Part shown: positions 18,298-25,119 of the stretch, one piece after another
How the letters are laid out: the number at the start of each line of letters is the position of its first letter
Position numbering within the stretch: the stretch's first letter is position 1
Source of the DNA: Methanosarcina sp. KYL-1
GTDB taxonomy: Archaea > Halobacteriota > Methanosarcinia > Methanosarcinales > Methanosarcinaceae
DNA: 64,000 bases
Direction: 5' to 3'
NCBI RefSeq assembly: GCF_024372725.1
Contig: NZ_VOUA01000003.1
Coordinates: 220,354 to 284,353, forward strand
Program-made: the position numbers and the translations under genes
The notes under the pieces: model-generated
Seen by the model: only the letters and a program-made list of their open reading frames with translations
Told to the model about the DNA's origin: nothing
Database searches by the model: none

Positions 18298-18392
18298 TAT
18301 GTGGTGGCTCGATGTATTGGTTCAGATGTATTGGTTCGGATGTGGTGGCTCGATGTATTGGTTCAGATGTATTGGTTCAGATGTAGTGGCTC
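18298..18392. repeat. 41-bp minisatellite that starts inside the tsr3 3' end
   Basis: Two 41-bp units (18311-18351 and 18352-18392, three differences) plus a partial copy at 18298-18310. Each unit is itself built from 13-14-bp subunits (GATGTATTGGTTCA and GATGTGGTGGCTC). The copy at 18352-18392 overlaps the last codons and stop of tsr3, so the array copies the gene's own end into the gap before the LOG-like gene. Confidence 0.92.
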
Positions 18393-18898
18393 TGGATTTC
18401 CACAATTTCAGTGCTGTTTCTGGCTTTTGAGTAATCCTCCAGAGGTTCGTGGTTCAGCTCAAGGAAACTGTGTCCCCAGTTGAACTTCGAGAGGACTTTT
18501 TCGGCCTGCTCTTTGTATCCCAGGATGTAAAGGGCTGCAGCGAAGGCTTCGGCGGAATTGAGCTTTAAGGGCCTTCCGAAGTTAACCGGGTTGCCTGCAA
18601 GGAGGTAAGGCAGAGCCCTGTGCTGCAGGTCAAGCTTTTCCAGCTCCGGAAAGACCCTTTCGACCTCCTCCCAGGAGCAGTCAAGCACGATAATCCCCCT
18701 CCCCGGGTTGTCAGCCGGAGATAAGGCTTTTTCGGCAAAGGGATCCATGAGAATTGCGGAGCGAGGCAGTTTCGAAACCTTATCAAAAAGGCGGGCAAGC
18801 TCGAAACGTGCCATTTTTCTTCCCGTGCATTTTTTCGGGTCGCACTGCCCGGCATGGTAAATATAAAGGGGAATGTCTCGTTGCTTTATCGAATTCAT
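18377..18898 (-). CDS. tsr3: Tsr3 / DUF367 family rRNA aminocarboxypropyltransferase
   Basis: 173-residue Tsr3-family protein. Tsr3 transfers the aminocarboxypropyl group of S-adenosylmethionine to a hypermodified uridine of small-subunit rRNA. Family signatures are [13 protein letters not shown] near the N-terminus, LDCSWEE in the middle and [20 protein letters not shown] followed by [15 protein letters not shown]. Archaeal length is normal. ATG at 18898 with AGAGGATC ten bases upstream. The last codons fall inside the 41-bp minisatellite, so the terminal SHYI residues may vary between strains. Confidence 0.92.
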   Translation of the reverse strand: MNSIKQRDIPLYIYHAGQCDPKKCTGRKMARFELARLFDKVSKLPRSAILMDPFAEKALSPADNPGRGIIVLDCSWEEVERVFPELEKLDLQHRALPYLLAGNPVNFGRPLKLNSAEAFAAALYILGYKEQAEKVLSKFNWGHSFLELNHEPLEDYSKARNSTEIVEIQSHYI

Positions 18899-19204
18899 CG
18901 GTGATCCTCTGGAATGTGAAGGTTACAGGTTTTATTTATTTCTTGTTCAGGTGTTTCCTTGTTTGTATGTTTCTTTGTTTACCTTTTCTTTGTTTACTTT
19001 CCTTTTTTACCTGTTTATTTACCTGTTTCGTTTGTTTATCTTTTTTCTTCTATCCCGAATAACAGGGAAATGCTTTGAGGCCCAAGAGCAGGGAACATGT
19101 CCTGGGGATATTTTCCTGAAAAAATAGATCGAGCTGTAATAGCTACGGTATTCATCCACTTTACACGGTTGATATTTATTCGATTAAACAGAACAGAATA
19201 AAAC

Positions 19205-19269
19205 TTTTTTCAATCTGCTTTTCAGGTACCGACACTCTCACCGGCCGCGAAGTCGGCCGGCCTTTTCTA
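19205..19269. other. Short intergenic hairpin element, family of 12147-12316 and 51191-51230
   Basis: Left part TTTTTTCAATCTGCTT and ACTCTCACCGG matches 12147-12186. The right part forms CCGGCCG-CGAAG-TCGGCCGG, a near-perfect GC-rich hairpin (19241-19260), then CCTTTTCTAT. A hairpin followed by a T-rich run resembles a terminator on the plus strand, yet no plus-strand gene ends here. Confidence 0.5.
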
Positions 19270-19322
19270 TAAAATGTATATGTAAGAGCAAAAGAGTAGC
19301 AGACTACTGAGTAGTATATTAG

Positions 19323-19550
19323 GATAACTCAAAAGGGCATTGTGATGACTCAAAAGGGCATTGTGATGACTCAAAAGGGTATTGTGATAACCAAAAAGGG
19401 TATTGTGATGACCAAAAAGGGCATTGTGATGACTCAAAAGGGTATTGTGATGACCAAAAAGGGCATTGTGATGACCAAAAAGGGTCTGTGATGACCAAAA
19501 AGGGTATTGTGATGACCAAATAGGGTATGTGATAACCAAAAAGAGCCTCC
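19323..19550. repeat. Tandem repeat, 21-bp unit, about 11 copies
   Basis: Unit GATGACCAAAAAGGGTATTG plus T, with two alternating sub-versions (GACTCAAAAGGGCATT and GACCAAAAAGGGTATT). Copies 1-7 and 9 are 21 bp; copies 8 and 10 are 20 bp; the last (19531) decays. Because 21 is a multiple of three, open frames on the minus strand read as HHNALFG-type repeats, but they have no ribosome-binding site and are broken by the 20-bp copies. Non-coding. Confidence 0.95.
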
Positions 19551-20639
19551 GGTTGACTGAAAGGAAGAGTTCCGAAAAAAATACAGGAATTCAATTTGAA
19601 ATTAGTGCACTAGCCGTCACAAACTAAAAAATATAAATATAGTTCTCATCTATATTTTTTCATTTATATTTATCTTCCATATTTCTTTCATTTCTTTTTG
19701 GGGAGGCTCCGCCAGGCAAGCTGGCGGGGGTATTTTGTGACATTTGGATTGAAAAAGGTTTTCGGGGTTAAGAGAAGCATTTCTCGATCCAGGCGGAGTA
19801 TAAGTAAAATATTCTCCACAGTATTCTGGTTCATTCTCCACAGCATTCAGGTTCTTTTGAAAGTATTGGGTTTGGTCTTATGATTCTACCGCTATTCTTC
19901 TTCCTGCGGCAGGATGGCTATAAGCGCATTTTCTGTGGGAAAAAAGGTAGTAAGAAATTATTTACGGATACTTCAAAATAATAACTTCAAAATAATATCA
20001 ACTGATCCACCGGGGGTCTATTAAGCCTTTTTTGAGAATTAAAAATGAACTAGTTTATATAAAATGGTTAATATATATTTATATATCACTACTCAAAATC
20101 TGATCAAATCCGATCAAATGTGAAAGGGCATTTAACATATATTGAAACGTTGAAACAAAACAGGTACTAAAAACCCTTTCTCTATTTTGATGTAGTGATG
20201 CATAACTGAAGAATTTCAATATCGCCTGCGTCATGCCAGGTACCTGCAGCAGTGGAAATGATACCGTTTCAGCCCGTCACCTTTCGTAAAGGGTCTATCC
20301 CAAAAACGGGGATTGGCGGGACGAGCTGTATTACATTCGTGGTTTATTCACCTATGCACTGCTCCCGGCAGGAGAACGTATCCGTCTTTATAAGTGGGGA
20401 AAGACGGTATTGCTTCTTGACTCTGGCTTTGTTATAGTTGCAATTATCCCGGGATAGGGAGCCCGTGGTTAAGGAAAAATGGGAGATAAATGAGGCATCC
20501 GTTAAGACCTCCTTAACTACCTGAACCTGCACCTGAACCTGGGCAGCGTACAGAGCGGATGGTATTGACGTTGTACTGACGTTGTACTGAAGTTGTACTG
20601 ACGGACAGGCACTCAAAGGAATTCTGGAGGTACAGATAA
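19551..20639. other. Long intergenic region, no gene recognised
   Basis: With 18899-19322 this makes about 1.7 kb without a convincing gene. It is AT-rich, with a GC-rich stem CGCCAGGC/GCTGGCGG near 19707-19728. Close to the DUF308 gene are two short direct-repeat clusters: ACCTGAACCTG (about 20519-20540) and GACGTTGTACT in three near-copies (20568-20605). 18940-19060 is a T-rich tract with repeated TTTGTTTA words. No RNA gene was recognised. Confidence 0.5.
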
Positions 20640-21188
20640 ATGGAACAAACAACTGCTGCAGCTTATGGGGGTGGGTATGAAGTACTGGATGTACCCTGGT
20701 GGGCAGTTCTTCTGGAGGGAATTGTCGCCCTCATTATAGGTTTATTCCTGTTATTCACCCCGGGAGCCACCACTGTGGTGCTTTTACAGGTTCTCGCAAT
20801 CTTCTGGATTATCGGAGGCATCTTTTCGATCGTAGGGCTCCTGATAAACAGGGAAAGCTGGTTCTGGAAGCTGGTGTCGGGTGTCCTGAGCATCCTTGCC
20901 GGAGCCGTGATACTGATTTACCCGGTCTTAAGCCCCTTCATCGTCCTTACATTATTCATCATCTTTATCGGGGTCTGGGCTATCATTGCCGGGGCTATCA
21001 AAGTCGCCTGGTCATTCAAGGGAGGCGGATGGGGGATGGGACTCCTGGGTGTCCTTACCATTATCCTGGGCTTGCTGTTACTGGTTAACCCGATGTCCGG
21101 TATCCTTGTCCTGCCGTGGATATTCGGGATTTTCCTGATTGCAGGAGGAATCGGGGGAATCATCGGAGGACTTAAAATGAGGTCCTGA
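20640..21188 (+). CDS. DUF308 / HdeD-like six-helix membrane protein
   Basis: 182 residues, nearly all hydrophobic, with about six transmembrane helices in three repeated pairs (VLLEGIVALIIGLFLLFTPG, then LSILAGAVILIYP, then LGVLTIILGLLLLVNP). The repeated G-x-x-x-x-I-x-x-G plus 'P' turn is typical of the DUF308 family that includes E. coli HdeD, linked to acid stress. Function in archaea is unknown. ATG with GGAGGTACAGATAA upstream. It is the first gene of a run of same-strand genes (21227, 21636, 21824, 22400) with short gaps, probably one transcription unit. Confidence 0.85.
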   Translation: MEQTTAAAYGGGYEVLDVPWWAVLLEGIVALIIGLFLLFTPGATTVVLLQVLAIFWIIGGIFSIVGLLINRESWFWKLVSGVLSILAGAVILIYPVLSPFIVLTLFIIFIGVWAIIAGAIKVAWSFKGGGWGMGLLGVLTIILGLLLLVNPMSGILVLPWIFGIFLIAGGIGGIIGGLKMRS

Positions 21189-21226
21189 CGGGAGTAAAGG
21201 ACCTGAAACATAAGGAGGTATACAAC

Positions 21227-21607
21227 ATGGAAAGACCAATCGGTGTTACTATTCTGGCTATCGTATCTGTATTGCTGGCGGTTTTAAACGGTATTATAAC
21301 GCTTCGCTTCCTGGGGTTTTTACCCTTTCTGGGGCCTCTTGATATCCGGACTTTCAACTTATGGTATGCCCTGCTGTATGGGCTGATGACCTACATATGG
21401 GTGTGGGTGGCTCGTATGCTCTGGCAGGTAGATCCGCAGGGCTGGATGTTTCTGGCTGTTATTGCGGTATTCAATCTGTGCCTGGATTTTGTGATCCTGA
21501 TTACAGGCGGTTCATGGTTTGACGTTAATTTCTCAGTCATAATTAACGCCCTTATCCTCATCTATATCATGCTGCCGGGGGTGAGAGAGGCTTTCGGGAC
21601 AGATTAA
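21227..21607 (+). CDS. Four-helix membrane protein, paralogue A
   Basis: 126-residue integral membrane protein with four predicted helices (residues about 6-30, 42-66, 72-94, 98-118). It starts MERPIGVTILAI, has the aromatic loop WVWVARMLWQVDPQGW and ends LPGVREAFGTD. An excellent AAGGAGGTAT Shine-Dalgarno precedes the ATG. It is about 83% identical (105 of 126 by my count) to the product of 21824-22204, so the two are recent tandem duplicates. I do not recognise a characterised family; a structural or transport-accessory role is possible but not shown. Confidence 0.82.
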   Translation: MERPIGVTILAIVSVLLAVLNGIITLRFLGFLPFLGPLDIRTFNLWYALLYGLMTYIWVWVARMLWQVDPQGWMFLAVIAVFNLCLDFVILITGGSWFDVNFSVIINALILIYIMLPGVREAFGTD

Positions 21608-21635
21608 ACATATTTGACCAAAAGGAGGCTGAGGG

Positions 21636-21779
21636 CTGAGAAACTTTGTTGTCTTCACAACCTCAGTCCTGCTCCTGCTGACCATTCTTCTGACAGTAAC
21701 CCTCGTTCTTTCGCAGGTGTTCAGTTTTTTTCCTTATTTAGGGAGGAATCGGGGCAGTCACCGAGAGCTAAATATGTGA
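21636..21779 (+). CDS. Possible 47-residue single-helix membrane peptide, CTG start
   Basis: Between the two paralogues an open frame of 47 codons begins at CTG (21636), seven bases after a perfect AAAGGAGG Shine-Dalgarno (21621-21628). It encodes one strong hydrophobic helix (FTTSVLLLLTILLTVTLVLS) followed by a basic tail (GRNRGSHREL). There is no ATG, GTG or TTG in the right position. Because the ribosome-binding site is as good as those of its neighbours and the product looks like a membrane peptide, I think it is real, but non-canonical CTG initiation makes this uncertain. It may also be the remnant of a third membrane gene. Confidence 0.4.
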   Translation: MRNFVVFTTSVLLLLTILLTVTLVLSQVFSFFPYLGRNRGSHRELNM

Positions 21780-21823
21780 CCTGAAGAAGGAGTTTTTCAA
21801 GACAAAAATAAGGAGAAAGGAAT

Positions 21824-22204
21824 ATGGAAAGACCTATTGGTGTTACTATTCTAGCCATTCTGGCTGTATTGCTGGCGTTTTTAAACGGAATTGCAATGCT
21901 TCGTTTTCTTGGATTTTTGCCATTTCTCGGGCCTCTGAACATCCGTATTTTCAACCTCTGGTATGCCCTATTGTACGGCCTGCTCGCCTACATATGGGTG
22001 TGGGTGGCTCAGATGCTCTGGCAGGTAGACCCGCAGGCATGGCTCTTCCTCGCTGTCATTTCAGTCTTTAACCTGTGCCTGGCTTTTGTGGTGCTGGTTA
22101 CCGGAGGCTCATGGTATGACGTTAATCTGTCAGTTATCGTTAACGCCCTTGTTCTTATCTACATCATGTTACCCGGGGTGAGGGAAGCATTCGGAAGAGA
22201 TTAA
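21824..22204 (+). CDS. Four-helix membrane protein, paralogue B
   Basis: 126 residues, the same length as paralogue A with changes mostly between hydrophobic residues (for example IVSV to ILAV, LVTGGSWYDVNL for LITGGSWFDVNF). Conserved blocks are FLGFLPFLGPL, FNLWYALLYGL, MLWQVDP and YIMLPGVREAFG. GGAGAAAGGAAT precedes the ATG. The strong constraint on both copies and their retained ribosome-binding sites suggest both are expressed. A 29-codon open frame (22214-22303) with AAGGAG upstream follows, but its product looks degenerate. Confidence 0.82.
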   Translation: MERPIGVTILAILAVLLAFLNGIAMLRFLGFLPFLGPLNIRIFNLWYALLYGLLAYIWVWVAQMLWQVDPQAWLFLAVISVFNLCLAFVVLVTGGSWYDVNLSVIVNALVLIYIMLPGVREAFGRD

Positions 22205-22399
22205 GGAGTGAAGATGAAGGCAAAAGATAATGATTTTCAGGAAGATCAAAAAGAGTTCCTGACCTTCTGTCCCTGCTTAATTACCTGGAGGAGCTCTGGC
22301 TGAAATGGATGACGGAAACTTGTCTGCCGCAACTGTGCCCTTTTCTTCCCATTTATCGGAGGCGGTAAGATAGAGAGAAAGACCGTACTTGTTGCACTC

Positions 22400-23971
22400 G
22401 TGCTTGCAATGTTCGTGCTCGTAATTGATACGACAATCATGAACGTTTCTATTTCGGCACTTATCAGTGATTTCAATACGAACGTAACCACCGTCCAGGG
22501 TGCCATTACCCTGTATGCACTTGTTATGGCATCCTTCATGATCACAGGGGGAAAGATAGGAGATATTATCGGGAGAAAACGGGCATTCAGGCTCGGACTG
22601 GTGATATACGGGGTGGGGTCTTTCCTGACGGCAATCAGCCCGACAATAGGTGTGCTGTTTGTGGGCTGGTCGATCCTTGAAGGGCTTGGGGCAACTCTTG
22701 TCATGCCTGCCATCCAGACCCTCGTGACCTCAAACTATGAGGGGGAGGACCGTGCCATTGCTTACGGGATAATTGGTGGGGTCGTTGCAAGCGGAATTGC
22801 TCTTGGCCCTATCATAGGAGGCTGGCTGACAACTGCATACACCTGGCGGCTTGCCTTTGCCGGAGAGGTGGTGATCGTGATCATTGTCCTGGCGTTAAGC
22901 CGTGCTATCCTGGACGCACTTCTCGAGGCCGGAGAAGAACCGAAGCTGGATGTAATCGGGTCTATCCTCTCCGCGCTGGGAATGGGGCTTATCGTTTTTG
23001 GCGTACTGCTGGCAGGGACTTACGGCTGGTGGGAGGCACGCCAGACTTTCTCCATAGCAGGGATCGAAATTTCCCCGTTCGGCCTTTCCCCAACTCCCGT
23101 ATTCATTGCAGCAGGAGCCGTTATCCTGCTGGGCTTTGCCGCCTGGGAACGCCATATCATCACCAGCGGAGGAATGCCGCTTGTAAGACTCGATGTGCTC
23201 AGGGACCGCAGGGTCACATCGGGAATCCTCATTCAGCTGGTCCAGACCCTCCTTTTCGGGGGTTTCCTGTTCAGCATGGCCCTCTTCCTTCAGATCGTCC
23301 TGGGCTTAAACGCGATGCAGACCGGCTTTGTCTACCTGCCTCTTTCCATACCGCTTTTGATCGCCTCGCTAACGGCATCCCGGCTCTCGATCTTCATTGC
23401 CCCGAAGCGCATCATCCAGGCCGGCCTGGTCATACTCCTGGCAGGGCTTTTCCTGGCTATCGCAACCATTGACGTGGAGGTCAGAGGGCTTGGCCTTATG
23501 ACCGGGTTTGCCCTGATAGGGATAGGCGGGGGGCTTATAGCGTCCCAGGTGATGAACCTCGTTCTTTCCCAGGTCGTTCCCGAAAGGACAAGCGAGACGG
23601 CTGCCCTTATGGGCACTTCCCAGAACCTGGGCATGGCCATCGGGACTGCGCTTATGGGCTCTCTCCTGGTCGCAGGCCTGGCAGTAGGAGCCATTACCTT
23701 AATCGAGGACAGCACTGCCATTCCAGAGGACCTCAAGCCCGACCTGGTATCGGCAGTAGAAGAGAATGTGCAATTTTTGAGCGATGAGGAACTGCAGGCC
23801 GCTCTGGAAGGTGTCCCCCCCGACCTTGCCGAGGAAATCCTGAGGATCAATGAAATATCCCGCATTCAGGGGATAAGAACTACCTTATTGGGGCTGGTGA
23901 TCGTCACAATATTCGGCATAGTCATCTCGATTTTCCTGCCGCCTGAAATCCTGGTCTCTAAAAAAGAATGA
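22400..23971 (+). CDS. DHA2-type MFS multidrug exporter; N-terminus uncertain or frameshifted
   Basis: 523 residues from the first usable GTG, 14 transmembrane helices, major facilitator DHA2 family (drug:H+ antiporter). Signatures: VIDTTIMNVSI in helix 1 (the family D-x-T-I-V-N motif), GGKIGDIIGRKRAF between helices 2 and 3, and GPIIGGWLTT in helix 5 (motif C). The GTG at 22400 truncates helix 1, since the same frame reads KIERKTVLVALVLAMFVLVI upstream without a standard start. In another frame an ATG at 22305 (MDDGNLSAATVPFSSHL) runs into a stop at 22371. A one-base indel near 22350-22370 would join the two. C-terminal loop and IFLPPEILVSKKE tail intact. Likely functional only if the start is rescued. 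Confidence 0.85.
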   Translation: MLAMFVLVIDTTIMNVSISALISDFNTNVTTVQGAITLYALVMASFMITGGKIGDIIGRKRAFRLGLVIYGVGSFLTAISPTIGVLFVGWSILEGLGATLVMPAIQTLVTSNYEGEDRAIAYGIIGGVVASGIALGPIIGGWLTTAYTWRLAFAGEVVIVIIVLALSRAILDALLEAGEEPKLDVIGSILSALGMGLIVFGVLLAGTYGWWEARQTFSIAGIEISPFGLSPTPVFIAAGAVILLGFAAWERHIITSGGMPLVRLDVLRDRRVTSGILIQLVQTLLFGGFLFSMALFLQIVLGLNAMQTGFVYLPLSIPLLIASLTASRLSIFIAPKRIIQAGLVILLAGLFLAIATIDVEVRGLGLMTGFALIGIGGGLIASQVMNLVLSQVVPERTSETAALMGTSQNLGMAIGTALMGSLLVAGLAVGAITLIEDSTAIPEDLKPDLVSAVEENVQFLSDEELQAALEGVPPDLAEEILRINEISRIQGIRTTLLGLVIVTIFGIVISIFLPPEILVSKKE

Positions 23972-24054
23972 AGCTTCAAACACGCCCGGATGAACCTCGG
24001 AATTTCGACCGGTCTTGAACATTCAGTACAGGGAATAATAGAGGGAATCAAACA

Positions 24055-25041
24055 ATGGCAACCATAAATGAAGATGTGGAAGCAAGAATTGAAGCATTGA
24101 TGGACGTCATGAGGGTCCCGCCCGGCAAGAAGATAAACCTGAGGAAGGACTACGACCCAGGCTTCACCGGCAAATGGATGACGAAAGCAGAAGCAAAAGA
24201 GACCCTGGCAATAGGCATCCAGAGGCTCGCCGAGATGCAGGACAAGCTCTGGGCCCAGAACCAGTATGCTCTGCTCATGGTCCTTCAGGCCCTCGATGCC
24301 GCAGGCAAGGACGGCACAATCAAGCACGTCATGTCGGGCGTCAACCCGCAGGGGGTCGATGTCTACAGTTTCAAGGCACCTTCCGGTGAGGAACGAGACC
24401 ACGATTATATGTGGAGGAACTTCAAGGCCCTGCCTGCTCGCGGTGACATCGGAATTTTCAATCGTTCCTACTATGAAGAAGTCCTGGTTGTGCGCGTACA
24501 TCCCGAGATCCTCACCGGCCAGCAGCTCCCTCCCGCACTGAAGGACGAGGGTATCTGGAAGCGGCGTTTCGAAGAGATCAACAACTTCGAGAAGTATCTG
24601 GTTGACAACGGCATTATTGTCGTCAAGTTCTTCCTCTACGTGTCCAAGGAGGCCCAGAGGGAGCGTTTCCTGAAGCGGACCATGTTGCCTGAGAAGAACT
24701 GGAAGTTCTCTGCAGCTGACATTAAAGAGCGGGCTCATTGGGACGATTATATCGATGCCTACGAAGACATGTTCAACCATACAAGTACCGAGTGGGCACC
24801 CTGGTATATCGTACCTGCCGATCATAAGTGGTTCACACGGCTGGCTGTGGCGGCTGTGCTTTACTACACGATGAAGAAACTCAACCTTTCCTATCCTACC
24901 GTCAGCGAGGAGCAGAAACAAGCTTTGCTTGAGGCTAAGGAAGAGCTCGAGAGAGAAGGCGGCGGGCTGAAGAAGAAAACTGCCGTAAAAGCCGAAGCTG
25001 AGAGGAAAGGCGGGAAGAAAGGCAAGAAGAAGAAAAAGTAA
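24055..25041 (+). CDS. ppk2: Polyphosphate kinase 2 family nucleotide phosphotransferase
   Basis: 328 residues. PPK2 P-loop kinase domain: Walker A LDAAGKDGTIKHV at about residue 81, the lid and IFNRSYYEEVLVVRVHPE (Walker B with the arginine and tyrosines typical of PPK2), and the HWDDYIDAYEDMF block. Members transfer phosphate from polyphosphate to AMP or ADP (or the reverse). The sequence is closest in style to the single-domain group; AMP versus ADP preference is not decided. The C-terminus is very lysine-rich (KGGKKGKKKKK), perhaps binding polyphosphate. ATG with GAGGGA upstream. It sits 80 bp before the P-type ATPase gene on the same strand and shares its GC-rich, bacterial-like codon use; probably acquired together. 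Confidence 0.9.
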   Translation: MATINEDVEARIEALMDVMRVPPGKKINLRKDYDPGFTGKWMTKAEAKETLAIGIQRLAEMQDKLWAQNQYALLMVLQALDAAGKDGTIKHVMSGVNPQGVDVYSFKAPSGEERDHDYMWRNFKALPARGDIGIFNRSYYEEVLVVRVHPEILTGQQLPPALKDEGIWKRRFEEINNFEKYLVDNGIIVVKFFLYVSKEAQRERFLKRTMLPEKNWKFSAADIKERAHWDDYIDAYEDMFNHTSTEWAPWYIVPADHKWFTRLAVAAVLYYTMKKLNLSYPTVSEEQKQALLEAKEELEREGGGLKKKTAVKAEAERKGGKKGKKKKK

Positions 25042-25119
25042 AACCACGCCGAAAAGCAGGGCATTCGCAGCCGGAGGACAACAGAGCCCCTGCACTCTTC
25101 GAACTCAAGGTGAAGAAAT

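Noticed and set aside
19267..19594. Minus-strand frames with HHNTLFG / ITIPFLV-like peptide repeats
   Set aside because: Created by the 21-bp tandem repeat; interrupted by 20-bp units and lacking a start signal.
22214..22303. 29-codon frame with a good AAGGAG before the MFS gene
   Set aside because: Very short, no recognisable domain; kept only as a remark because it may be an upstream leader peptide.
22246..22713. 155-codon minus-strand frame over the MFS start region
   Set aside because: It is antisense to the transporter gene and its composition is that of a shadow frame.
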